A stretch of 64,000 nt of DNA from Alectoria sarmentosa (lineage: Eukaryota > Ascomycota > Lecanoromycetes > Lecanorales > Parmeliaceae). The stretch covers positions 1-64,000 of the forward strand of contig WOGZ01000097.1 in NCBI GenBank assembly GCA_009733775.1, given 5' to 3'. Numbering within the stretch: the stretch's first letter is position 1; the number at the start of each line of letters is the position of its first letter. Of this stretch, positions 10,928 through 22,088 are shown piece after piece. Both the position numbers and the translations under genes were made by a program. The notes beneath the pieces are model-generated. The model made no database searches and had not been told where the DNA came from. It saw only the letters and a list, made by a program, of their open reading frames with translations.

Positions 10928-12064
10928 ATGGAACGCGTTCCAAGACAAGACGAAGGTAATTTGAGTCCCTTAATGCTCGCGCTAAGCTGGACTCTCGCTG
11001 CCATCGCAATAATTATCGTAATCTTTCGAGTACTGACTCGCTTCATGAGGAAACATGACATACGGATAAACGATCATTTCATGATTCTGTCCTTAATAAG
11101 CCAATGTCAGTTTCTCTCAGATCTCAAGACAGTGCTAATCGCTTCCCAAGGTCTGTGGAATGATCGACATGACTCTCATTAACATTGCAGTTTCCTGGGG
11201 GTTTGAAAGACACCTGACGTCTCTTGACCCGACCCAAAGTATTCAAACACTCAAGTACGACTACATCCAACAACCCTTCCACATGATGGGCTCCTGTTTT
11301 GAACGTATGTCCTTCGCATTGTTCTTGGTCGAGATTGTTCAAAAGCTCATCACGCGGAGAAGATTCCTTTATTCGCTTACAATATATGGCCCTTCAATTC
11401 GTCGTCAACGAAACTACCGTTATAATCATTACGATACAATGCAGACCAATTCAAACTCTCTGAAATCATAAAGTTGAAGGTGGTTGCTGGAACCCTCGAG
11501 TTCAAGAGTATTTCTCCCATTTTCAAGGGTGTAAGTCTGTCGTTCTATGGAGATGTTTTCTTACTAACTCAATCAGCTATCAACGTAATTACAGATTTTG
11601 CCCTGGCCGTGTTCCCGGCCACGTTGATATGGCAGCTTAACATGAACCTCCGAAAAAGGATTGGCTTGATCTTCGTGATGGGCCTCGGTATCTTGTTAGC
11701 ATCTGCTCAGCTCTCCTTCTTCGAAAGTAAAAGCTTACAAGCTGCAGTTCTATGGTCGCTACAACTATCAAAGTGGTACAAATAAAATCTCTGGCAGCAA
11801 TATCCGATTACACATGTGAGTTTCATAGATCTGTTCTTCTTTCTCTTATCAGTCACTGATATAATTCAACAGATACTACAGCAAGGTTGATAATTTGGAC
11901 AAGGTGAGTCTCTAGACCTTTGAGGCTTTAGATTAGCAACTAACGCGTTCTTCAGCGTAGAGCAGTATGTCATCATGATTGCCGCGTCGATTCCAATCAT
12001 ACTACCGACACTCAGTTGGATTCGCGAAAAGCTGTCAGGCTACAGATACGTCCTTGCGTCATGA
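10928..12064 (+). pseudogene. Fungal rhodopsin-domain (PTH11-like) integral membrane protein, broken
   Basis: Conserved blocks of the fungal seven-TM rhodopsin-domain family occur in order: MERVPRQDEG... with TM1 (10928-11105), FERMSFALFLVEI (about 11304), QFVVNETTVII, GGCWNP, NVITDFALAVFPATLIWQ, IKSLAAISDYT and EQYVIMIAASIP, ending at TGA 12062. Two introns are clean in phase (11531-11576, and one starting after GATTACACAT near 11815). The frame is broken in several places. There is about a +1 shift near 11377, and a TGA at 11461 stands where the family has TGG (Trp). The phase does not match across the first intron (donor at 11106), and another frame problem lies between 11700 and 11752. 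Such proteins often sit near fungal metabolite clusters; function is otherwise unknown. An alternative splice model would have to avoid the 11461 stop. Confidence 0.78.
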
Positions 12065-12655
12065 ACAGCGCTTAATAAGAAGACGGAGACGGCCGAGAAT
12101 GAATGTGGCTCCCAACCAGGACAACGCTCAAGAAAGAACCCTGATGCACAGAGCGACGAGCACATTCTCCTGACATACGCTCTCCGCACCGGGAAGGATT
12201 TGAAAGCAGTGACGAGCCGTGACACGGCATAAACAACACATCAACAAGAACACAATCGTTGTATCTAGAACGAGACTTGATTGAGAATTCACTAGAGGCC
12301 AAGAGACGATTGACTTGTAAGGGTACAATGACAGGCTGACATTTCCAATGTATCGGCGTTGCACCAGGATCATGCGCTATCATGTCAAGTTGAGATTTTA
12401 GGTCGACATAACAGGTAGGTGGTCTTCACAATCGAAGCTCCCGTACCCTGATAAGATTTCAGCTCAAGAACAGGTAGGTCTCACAGTTGAATAGTTTGGG
12501 CAACATTGCACAATTCTCTACTGTCCCAAAAATGCACCCGCTCGATGCATGCGGTCGTCCTGGACAAGGGATTATGATTTGGTAATTTGTCAAAAGGAGG
12601 GGTATGATTCAATAGTTTGCCATTTTGATGTAGAGTGTAGAGTATGTCAGGCATG

Positions 12656-12790
12656 ATTGTGGTAGCCATGAGTGTGGTAGCCATGAGTGTGGTAGCCATG
12701 GGTATGGTCGCATGGGTATGATAGTCATGGTCAGTCATGGGTGTGGTCGCATGAGTATAATAATCATGATCAGGCATGAATGTGATAATC
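12656..12790. repeat. Degenerate tandem repeat, GTGTGGTAGCCATGA-type
   Basis: Three near-perfect 15-bp units at the start (about 12,660-12,700) decay into looser TATGGTCGCATGG and ATAATCATGA units. The unit changes gradually along the array, as expected of an ageing minisatellite. It lies inside the larger inverted repeat. Confidence 0.75.
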
Positions 12791-13011
12791 ATAAATGTGA
12801 TCGCATAATAATCGTTTTAAAAGATCAATCATTCGAAATCCTTTTTGAATGCGATCGAAGGAATTCTTTTATTTTTATAATCGCACGATTTACATCGCGA
12901 ATCTTTTTTTTTAGAATTTTATGTTCGTATTTATTCTTTAAAGTTTCGAGATGAGTATTGAGATTCAGATATCGAATAGATATAACGACCCACAGGGCTG
13001 TCTAAGGGACC

Positions 13012-13102
13012 ACCCTGGGGGTTGCCTGAACAATGCGCTTTGGATTATGTCGTCGGAACTGTCCCTGAAAGTACCTCAATGTGGACTTGTACCTCCCTAT
13101 CG
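13012..13102. repeat. Dispersed repeat, copy A
   Basis: This 91-bp block shares GGGTTGCCTG-x-ACAATGCGCTT, GTCGGAA-x-TGTCCCT and CTCC(C)TATCG, in the same order and at nearly the same spacing, with 30955-31043. Both copies are on the plus strand, 18 kb apart. The element type is unknown. Confidence 0.7.
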
Positions 13103-13720
13103 AACCTTATCGGGCCCAAAAAAATCTAGGTGCACACGCCAAAATGGCAAACTATCAAATTATACCCCTACAATTGATAAATTATTGAATCATACCCCTG
13201 GTTTTTGATGATGGGGTATGAATTTGTAGTTTGGGGTATGAAAAAGTAATAAAAGCATGGTCTGGGGTATGAAGTAGTCATTTGCCCTCCGCTCTACTGG
13301 TGCTATTTCCTGATTGTATCCTGTCGATTGTTTGTTATTGCCTCTCCCTGAACCTCAGTGACGGAATTGATGCAACTGAAGAATCCACCTATCTGGCGGC
13401 AGATCAGACACACTTCGAAACGCGATCTGCACACGTTATGATCATTTCACAAGCTAGTCACTAAAGACCCTGGCGCAAAAGCCGGCTGGGATCCAGTGCG
13501 CTCACGTGACTAGACTCGCTTAGTGTAGCACCAGTAGCATATTCCTAGGTCGCCGAGACCTCTTCTACCGACAATATCACCTCCGGTGGGTCCATTTATG
13601 AGACTACGACAATATCCGCATCGTGCGGACTGACTTCAAAGCTCTTAAAGAATACTAATCGAAAGTCTCGGTCAAACTATTGGGCGTTACGGTACCTGGT
13701 CGGTCTCAAGGGGTTGCAGT

Positions 13721-14807
13721 ATGACTAACAGTCCAGATACTGCCGAAGAGAGAGCGGCAGCTAACATGAAGGAAATTGCAGTGGAACTGGTTTATTTGGA
13801 AAGACGCGATTTGCACCAAAGAGAGAAACCCTACAAACTTCAGTACGATCCAGGGAATGAGATTCCACGCTCAAATTGCATACACAAGATACATGATTCC
13901 ATCATCATCCGAGATTTGCTTTTTTGCAGAGAGTCTGTTTCCTTCGATTTGAACGGGTTTACGGTCCTAGACATGAAATCTGAACTGAAGCCAGGCGAGT
14001 TTTATGACGAAGTTTGCGTCAAAGATGTGTACTACTCGAAACTCAAGCATCTTCGTCGCCAATTCTTTGGTGCCACGCGGGTAGAGATTCTAGAGCATTT
14101 GCTAAGCCATCTGAAACATCTCATACTGATGTTCGCATTCAGGGCTCACGGCTCACAGATTCGAAAACGTCATCCTGAGTTCCCGGTCTCGACGGGCGAA
14201 GACTACGAGTTCCTGCAACCAACTATGGTCGTGCATACAGGTGAGCTTGCCCTCTGAAGCCAGTACACCGCTCAAATTAGGATAGATTTCACCGAAGGGT
14301 CAGCTCTGGAAACCAGCAGGGACGTTCTAAAAGTCGACAATGATGCTTATTCTCGCATCCAGTGCGTCAAGTATGAATTGAGCACGGGGAACATCTGAGA
14401 CTCTTGCTAAATTAGCAGCAGTGTGTGGAAGCCCTTACATGGCCCCGTCACAGATTGGCCCTTGGGCCTATGCGATGTCAAGTCGGTCAACAAGGACAAA
14501 GACTTTGTAGCTTCAGATGTGGTCTCTCGAACAGGATACACGGAGAAATATCTGGTCTATCACGCCCCCGAACACCGATGGTACTATCTGAGCAATCAGA
14601 CAGCATCTGAGTTGTTGCTCTTCGGTCAAACAGATACCCAGACAGAATTCTCCATCGGTAACCGTAAATCAGATTCCTTTGTGCAGTGCTTAATCTGATG
14701 ACATAGATCCAGGCGTACCCCACACCGGGTTCAAAGTCCCGGATTTCGCTTCTCAGGCGAAGCCGAGAGAAAGCATCGAAACAAGAGCATTTATCTACTA
14801 TGAATGA
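13721..14807 (+). CDS. AsaB/GA4-desaturase-like hydroxylase-desaturase (CmcJ-like family)
   Basis: Exons 13721-14240, 14286-14370, 14422-14657 and 14707-14807 total 942 nt, or 313 residues. Introns of 45, 51 and 49 nt all have GT-AG ends. Family blocks occur in order: LVYLERRDLHQREKPY near residue 30, SFDLNGFTV near 74, RKRHPEFPVSTGEDYEFLQPT near 150, then after splicing RIQCVNVWKPLHGPV, DWPLGLCD, HRWYYLSNQ, PGVPHTGF and a final PRESIETRAFIYYE. Related enzymes act as tailoring hydroxylases or desaturases in fungal metabolite clusters. One oddity is about 19 extra residues around position 130, inside an otherwise conserved EHL-(R/K)KRHP block. They look like an unremoved non-canonical intron or an in-frame insertion. 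Otherwise no stop or shift is seen, so it may still work although its PKS neighbour does not. Confidence 0.8.
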
Positions 14808-17430
14808 TGGGAATCGACTTTGCAACCTGGACTTCTCCTGGCTCGATCCTTCAACCATTGTAATATGTATTGATGTTTATGAAACAGCGCATCTGGTCAG
14901 CATGTGGAATTATCATGATATTGGAGTTCAGAATGACAGTATGGAATCCTGAACAGCGCTCGAAAATCATGTTCAGATCGGACATCATCAATAATAGCAT
15001 GTCGTATCCCTTTCCTTTGATCCAAGAAAACAGACTCAAGATGGTGTTCCGGCTCCATATTTCAGCGTCCATATCCATATTCTCATTCAACTATGTGGCA
15101 GAGCCATAGACATGCCTTTCATGACATCGAAGCAGAAGCCTAGCTCAGTCGACCCTGGGATACTCAGCGGCTGCCCCGCTGCTCCCGTCGACCATCATCA
15201 CAGACCCCCTTTCAACTCCATGAGCCTCTCCGACTTGAATCGCAGAGTGAGGCGGCCAGTTTGAGTTTCCACGGTTGAGCTTTGTATTTGAGTACCTCCC
15301 TAGGCTGGGTTTCGGTATCGTGCTGGGCCTGGACACTGCCCGAATCGAAAGCGGGAGAGGCCGACATGACGCGCTCGAGTAACTAGAGGTGGTCAGTCTT
15401 CGGACCTTCAAAGGTCAAGGGGCGTAATAATCCGAAGTTCTCTTCCTTTTAGAAAAGATCTATACAGTCATTGGGAGGTGGACAGGCCTGGTGATAGAAA
15501 GCGAAGTCTGTCAAACAACAGTGAGCACTGCGGTTCCGTTAAATACTGGGTGCGGGGGAGGGGTAGAGTCTGATCAGAACACCCTTTCTCGCAAAGAAGC
15601 TGCAAAATAGCTATTGCCGGGCGTGTGCCGCCGCACTATCACATTGCATACGCTATGCCTACCATTACCCCACACGTTGGGTCAGTAGCGTGTCCGAGGT
15701 AGAGTACAGGAACTGTATCTAAGTAGGTAGGTATGATAGGAGACATCTGCGTTGTTGCTATGGGTAGAGCATTTCACGGGCTACCGAGACGACTTGAAAA
15801 GCTGTTGGCCATCGGTTTGAGCTGGTCAAAGCGGCGAATCAAGCAGACGCATATGCAACCGCACCTATCAATGCCGTTCATACGCTCCACTCAACCCCTT
15901 CTCCTCCATGCCGGCTGAGAACGCAGGAGAGATCAAGGGCGGTGCGCGCATTGTATTAGACGTGAAGAGGAGGCTCTCTGCCCTGGCAATCGTGTCATTC
16001 CCCTACACTTGCTCTCCAATCATACCTTCGCTGAAACATCAATAGAAGAAATTTTAATATGCCCCGATTCGTTTGGTTCATCTCAATCATCTGGATCTCA
16101 TTCTCAAGATGCAGAAAGCCGTGGCGTTCATGACAAGCAAATATCTATTGCCCATTGCTTGAATATCTGTCCTCCAAGGATACGACAATTACACATAGAC
16201 ATTACAGTTCTTCATGAAATTAAATCACTCATGTCATGAAGTCCTTTGAAATGCTCGCGAGTCTCCTCTGCAGGAGTAAGCAAGTTGTACAACCTACACG
16301 GCTACACAATTTTCACAATTCGTGCATGATCGCTTATGTAAGCACTTCGTCATATCTCCCCACTATTATGTCGATACTAGCACATCACCTGACCTCTTAC
16401 AGCAATGCCTCGGTTTACATCAGATGGCTTGTAAATGTGGCCTTTTGACTCTGTCATCATATCAAAAACAATACTTAGTAGCTCAATAAATAAGAGCTGA
16501 TTCAGGTGCGCCCCATTTCGATATAATAAGTACATTGCTTCAGATCGATTCAGTGTCCGCGATTCTGACTCACCAATTTTGACCTGTACTGAGGACAGTT
16601 TCTCACGTATCACGAACGGTCAAAGCCGTCTGATCTATTTCTCTAGAACAATCTTGAAACACAATAAGAAATCACTCAGAAATCCTTATAAGCCCAAGCC
16701 ACATTCACTTGCGGCGAGTCATCCCGGCTTACACTTACTACAGATGAGGGCCTTGTAGCCTTGTCGGGAGAGAACAGCCCTGCAGGAATTCAACTCTGCC
16801 ACGGCCCCCAAAAGGATTTCGATCCCGCCTATTGGTGGATACCTGCAGGCCGACATCCTCTTCTCTTTATACATCCGACTGGATTCGGGGATTTAGGCGG
16901 CGGGGGAAAGCCCTTCGCTCCTCGGGTACGGCCGTAGTATGAGCGGCTTGCCATCAGTATGCAAGGGACACAGATCTTCCTCGTGGTTTTAAGGTTCCAT
17001 GAGTCGGGTATCGGGATAGCATAGATCCTGCACGCTACAAATGCACTCCTTCCGTGGTTTCATGATTGGAAAATGGTCTCATCAAGTCTTCGGGTTGCGC
17101 TGAAATGTCTCCCTCGACCCTCATCTTTACGAGTGTGGCCAGGCAATCTTCACGAAGAGTTGGAAATCATGCCCTGCCGCTTCGACGCCGCGATCTTCCT
17201 TCTGGGTCTGGAACAGGCGTCCACCCAATCGTATCCATTTGCATCAGTCATAAGGGAGGGTACACTGGCCTTGTTACATTGCGGCCAGCTTCGGCCGGTG
17301 GCCATCTCATGTGTTCACGAAGCTGGGTCTGATCTCAGCATGGTCGTATTGTAGAATCAGGGACAGGAATGAAAATAGGAACTCAAGTGGCAAGCTGACC
17401 AGGCGCAGCCTATTCGTCAGATCCTCAGAA
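14808..17430. other. Gene-poor stretch
   Basis: This 2.6-kb interval holds only short frames on both strands (longest about 90 codons, for example 15145-15411 minus and 17073-17354 plus). I recognise none of them and cannot join them by splicing. The right-hand part is the likely promoter region of the GMC oxidoreductase. Confidence 0.5.
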
Positions 17431-17438
17431 TATAAATT
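17431..17438 (+). promoter_or_regulatory. Possible TATA box of the GMC oxidoreductase gene
   Basis: TATAAATT lies about 140 bp upstream of the ATG at 17579, in a region followed by pyrimidine-rich sequence (about 17,470-17,540) typical of fungal core promoters. This rests on sequence pattern only. Confidence 0.35.
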
Positions 17439-17578
17439 GGAGGTCTCTCGCCCCCGTTGAATGTACTTCACTAATATTTCTCATTATCTCTACCATTTCT
17501 CTTCTGCTCTGTTTAAAAACCACTCGCTCTTTTAAGCCTAACTCTGCCGTTCTTTTAAACTTTGAATTATTGTCGAAT

Positions 17579-19658
17579 ATGTTCCGACTTTCGCAAATTG
17601 CTGGCGTCCTGCTCACCATTTCAATATCTGTTCAGTGTGCTCCTTTTCCCATTACCGAGCTCTATCAGGGACGTCTCCTTGGATCATCTTTCGGTGTCCC
17701 GGGAGCCAATAGTACCTACGATTACGTTATCGTAGGAGGAGGAAATGCCGGACTCACCATTGCCGCAAGACTCGCAGAGACTGCCTCGGTTGCTGTCGTA
17801 GAGGCTGGAGGCTTCTATGAAATCGGTAACGGCAACCTTAGTCAAATCCCTCAGGACGACGTCTATTTTGCTGGCAAAGACAAGACCGACTACAATCCTT
17901 TGATCGATTGGGGCTTTCAAACAACTCCCCAAGCAGTAAGTCCCGGTATCGCAGCATCTTCCGATAGCAGCTGATTCTAGCCAGGGTGCCTTGAATGTGG
18001 CTTCACATTATGCGCGTGGTAAGACTCTGGGCGGCAGCTCAGCCCGCAACATCATGATCTACCAAAGAGGCACCGTGGACTCGTACCGAAAGTGGGCCAA
18101 CCAAGTTGGCGACCAAGATTATACCTGGAGCAATTTCCTACCCTATTTCGAGAAGAGTCTGAACTTCACGCCGCCAGACGCAAGTAAGCGAGCTGTAAAC
18201 GCGACTCCGGATTACGATGCAGCGACCCTTGGCCAAGGCAACGGACCCTTGACTGTCACATTCACCAATTACGCCCAAGCAGTCTCTTCCTGGGTGCAGA
18301 ATGGACTCAAGGAAATCGGTATCAGCCCTCGGAAAGGGTTCACCAGTGGTCAGCTTCTAGGCTCTTCCTATGTGATCAATACTGTTGAGCCTACCCTGCA
18401 GACACGTGAATCCTCAGAGACGGCTTTCTTACAGCCTGCACTGGCGAACCCGAATCTGATTGTCTACACCCAAACCTTGGCGAAAAAGATCGTATTTGAT
18501 TCCAATAAGGTTGCAACTGGTGTGCAAGTCGACACGCAGGGTAAAGTGTACAACCTCAGTGCGAGAAAGGAAGTGATCGTATCGGCTGGAGCGTTCCAAT
18601 CGCCTCAGCTACTGATGGTCTCTGGGGTCGGGCCTCAAGCAACTCTGTCACAATACAACATTCCTATTATTGCCGATCGACCAGGGGTTGGTCAAAACAT
18701 GTGGGTGAGTAGATTTCGAGCCGTGATCAAGATTGGTATTTCAGGGTCTAACATGGCTAGGATCATATACTTTTCGGGCCTGCCTACAGGGTCAATGTCG
18801 TTACTGGATCCTCTCTAGCTAACCCAGCATTCGCTGCTCAAGCAATAGCCGACTACAACAACGACCAGACTGGCATCTTGGCCAATAACGGGGCCGATTT
18901 CGTGGGTTCGTTTACCTTTACTCCCATTTAAATGCGTAGCTAACGCTCACAGCATGGGAGAAAATTCCACCCTCTGCCCGGAAGTCCTTCACCAACCAGA
19001 CCGCGACCGCTCTTGCCGCCTTTCCCCCTGATTGGCCTGAGATCGAGTACTTTAGCACCGCGGGCTACTTCGGAGACCAGAACAACTATATCACCGGTGG
19101 CCCCAATGACGGCTACAACTACGCCTCCATCCCCGTCGCTCTCGTCGCGCCGCTCTCCCGTGGCAACGTCAGCATCTCGTCTTCCGACATGGCCGACCAG
19201 CCTCTCATCAACCCCAACTGGTTGACCGATCCCACAGACGTCCAGGTGGCCATCGCGGGCTACAAGCGCGTCCGAGAGCTGTTCGCCACGAAGGCCATGG
19301 CACCCATCTTGATCGGGCCCGAGTATTTCCCCGGTCCCTCCGTCCAGACGGACGCCGAGATCCTCCATCTCATCCGCCAGAGCCTCAACACGGTGTGGCA
19401 CGCCTCGGCCACGTGCGCGATGGGCAAGACGAGCGATCCCAAGGCCGTGGTGGATTCAAAGGCAAGGGTCATTGGCGTCCGGAATCTCAGGGTTGTGGAT
19501 GCTTCCGCTTTCCCGCTCCTGCCGCCTGGACATCCCATGGCTACAGTTTGTAAGATAGCCACGTTCCATATGCCCCGTTGAAATGATACTGATCTTTGGT
19601 TTCTTCTCCAGACGCCCTTGCCGAGAAAATCGCCGACGATATCAAACGAGGATCCTAG
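17579..19658 (+). CDS. Secreted GMC oxidoreductase (AA3-type FAD enzyme)
   Basis: Exons 17579-17935, 17985-18704, 18761-18905, 18953-19549 and 19612-19658 sum to 1866 nt, or 621 residues. A signal peptide is evident (about residues 1-21, cleaving near VQC-APF). The FAD motif VIVGGGNAG follows near residue 51, with GKTLGGSSARN, SAGAFQSPQLL and PGVGQNMWDH further on. The catalytic pair is His557 (VWHASATCAMG) and His601 (PPGHPMATVY). Enzymes of this family oxidise alcohols, sugars or cluster intermediates at FAD and pass electrons to oxygen or a quinone. The secretion signal fits an aryl-alcohol oxidase or glucose-oxidase-like role, but a cluster tailoring role (versicolorin B synthase is a GMC-family protein) is also possible. 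The third intron has a GTTCGT donor, slightly unusual. All frames join cleanly. Confidence 0.88.
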
Positions 19659-20533
19659 GCTTCTCAACCGTCTACGGACATCGTCACCACGTTCATTTAA
19701 ATTCCACCATCAGAGCGGCGTTCTAGGGAGTTTTTCTTTTGTCCTTTTGGGCTCTTCGTCTCAATTAATTCAATAATGGCGTTGTAATAAGATATCGTAC
19801 GTGCAATTGTTAGTACTGGGCGCATTTTTTTAGATTTCTGCGGGCACGCGCCGGCCGCTTCCTGCCTAGCTTCACAAGCAGTGTGTATTTCAATTGAAAC
19901 TCTGACAACCTTTCCGATGGATGGAGATGGCTCGTCAAGCTACATAGTATAGCCATACTCTGTTGCCATAAATGGATCCTTCTCCCTTTCTTTCATCCCA
20001 CTTTTCCAAGCCCTCCAGAATCTAAAAAAAATCATTAAATTGCACGCGAGCGAGCGCCACCGTGCCAGAACGCAGGACATCTTCGCTGAACCCAGTGCTT
20101 CGCTCGAGAAAAAACTTACCCGGCTACGCTACGTGCAATCTCATGTGCTCTCAGGTCCCGACCTGCGGCTTCCGACGTGCGCGAAAGGTTTAGCGGCTGG
20201 CTACTCGAGGTTTTGTTTTTTCAGAGAAAATGATTGGGATTGGGAGTATCATGCATGGCACGTGTTCGAGAAGGGGGGGCAGGATAGTATCTTCGAAAGT
20301 TCATGTTTGTCGTTCCTCGAGGATTGTTTTATTGGAGGGGACGGGGCTGCTGTTCTTTTTGTGTGTGTGTCAACCCATGTGATGTTGATGCTATTCGGGA
20401 TGTTTGGTTTTCCATCTCTCTCTCTACCGCCTATCGCACGCGAGGTGAATAAGACATGATTTGTGCTGTGGGATCGGAACCCCGTATTCGCCTCGCTCGC
20501 ACCATGCGTCATTTTCCAACTCCGTGGCTTCTT
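19659..20533. other. Intergenic, 3' of GMC oxidoreductase
   Basis: There is no supportable gene. A 139-codon plus-strand frame (20040-20459) and its antisense partner show no recognisable domain or splice structure. The sequence includes low-complexity T-rich and GT stretches. Confidence 0.5.
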
Positions 20534-21425
20534 TCAAGCCACCATGCCACCGTTGACTCTCATCACCTGCCCGCTCATCCAGCAACTTTCCCTCTCCCGC
20601 TCGAGAAGGTAACAATATGACCGATCGATCTCCTTGGGGGCGCCGATACGATTTGCCGGTGCTGAAGCCAGCATTTCATCTTGAGCATTTGCTCGTTCTT
20701 CTTCCTTTGGAAAAGGAGCTCGGTGCCGGTGGGTGGGGTCTGAAGCGATAGCATTTACGCAAATGCGTTGAACGCATGTGGTTCTGGAAATGGTGCGGAC
20801 TATTGGGTCGACGGCACCTTTGGCGGTGTTGTAGAGGAGATGGTTTCGTATGACGGTGGAGGGTTGGGTGAGAGAAAGAGGTGGAAACGAGGACGTCATG
20901 GGATCCGAGGCCATGTGAGGGAGAGAGCTCTCTGCAGCAGAGGTCGGTTTCGACGCTATAGCGAGAACGGCCAAGCAGGAAGCTGTAGACGTATTTAAAC
21001 CCGGCATCATGGAGCTTTGGTGTTGAGTTTGACGATCTGGTCAATGTCGTCTTCGGAGGCGTTCTTGAGATATTTCATTGGGGAAATGTCGGCATTGGGG
21101 ATGAGGGGGTCTAATTCGCCATAGTGCTAGACGATTGGATGGCCATTGTCTAGATGTCGCTGACACTGCCGGCATCGGCCTGGACAGCAAAGCCACGATT
21201 CCTGTCGATCGGTTTGATGAGCTTGTCGGCCGAGGTTCAGTCGGAAGCGTAGTTGATCAATGTTGAAGCTCCATCTTGGGCAACACGGATTGCAGTGGCT
21301 TTGCCGATGCCTGGATTGTGATCAGCAAAGCTTCTTCTTTCCACAGAGAGGCTACCTTTTTCAGGATATTAGACATGCTTTTGGAGGCACTTGTGATAAG
21401 CGCGACCTTGTCTGTTAAGTGTACC
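20534..21425 (-). pseudogene. Degenerate SDR (3-oxoacyl-ACP reductase-like)
   Basis: On the minus strand, SDR blocks appear in order but in different frames with stops between them. They are LTDKVALITSASK (altered cofactor motif, near 21400), then ADKLIKPIDRNRGFAVQADAGSVSD (about 21150-21235), then VNAIASDPT, PANRIGAPKEI and a C-terminal SGQVMRVNGGMVA ending at 20534. The consensus TGxxxGxG is lost at the first block. The catalytic Tyr-x3-Lys segment is reduced to YNTAKGAV. It was probably once a roughly 260-residue cluster-type reductase. It is now unable to encode a continuous protein. Confidence 0.8.
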
Positions 21426-22080
21426 GAGAGACATGTTAAAGAATCATTTGGTGGGAGGAACGATGACTTCGACTGGCTGTTCTCGAATGGCTTCAGAGTC
21501 TTTTGGAGCGCGGGAATCTGCACGTGTGTTGCAAAAGAAATAAAATGAAGGAGACGAGTATAGAAGAGTTAAGAGAGGGCTAAGAACAAGATTGGAAACC
21601 CGTTTGAGTTGTCGAAGTACAAAAACTACAATTGCACAATTCCGCTTGAATGAGAAGAAATAAATGGCTTCAAGACCATAGCGGACGGACAGATTTTAGG
21701 CCGCAGCTCTGGACTCGTCATCTATTTGAGGCGAATGCTACCTCGGATATTCATCGTGTTCTGACAAGGCGAAGTCTTGTCTGCAGGTCAGATATGCAGG
21801 AACCCGCTGCTTTGCCGCAAGGGAATCGAATAGACGGCATGACCGATGATGACTTAAGTAGTACCACACCACCATTATTGTTTCTCAAGACCCGGGCTGA
21901 CACTTGGCTGAGATCATGGTATTGGGGTCGGAATGAATAAGATTGCGCATGCATGTGTAGGTAGAAATATAATATTGAGAATGCTGAATCTACTAGCGTG
22001 GTAGGGCTGAGTTGCAATCAAAGGGCGCCCAATGATAACCACCATCTACGTGCCCAAAGGACTTGCTGAACCTGGGTCAT
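21426..22080. other. Intergenic between two pseudogenes
   Basis: A 96-codon plus-strand frame (21650-21940) has no similarity I recognise. Nothing else was seen. Confidence 0.45.
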
Positions 22081-22088
22081 GTTGCGCT

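Larger units (their letters stand above)
12566..13286. repeat. Inverted/palindromic repeat built from GGGGTATGA motifs
   Basis: A 60-bp arm at 12566-12627 is repeated in inverted orientation at 13140-13200; both contain CAAAATGGCAAACTAT and AATCATACCCCT-type blocks. The right arm continues into its own imperfect palindrome, with two TCATACCCC or TTATACCCC motifs before about 13200 and three GGGGTATGA motifs after it. It is framed by GGCAAA (13146) and TTTGCC (13281). The roughly 510-bp interior holds degenerate GTG/ATG repeats and part of a dispersed repeat. This could be a MITE-like or otherwise non-autonomous element. No transposase is present. The 12065-13720 interval otherwise has no supportable gene. 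Confidence 0.65.

Noticed and set aside
11304..11335. GTATGT near 11,306 as an intron donor
   Set aside because: The sequence across it keeps the family block FERMSFALFLVEI, so it is coding.
20040..20459. 139-codon plus-strand frame
   Set aside because: No recognisable domain, low-complexity composition, and an open antisense frame of similar quality.
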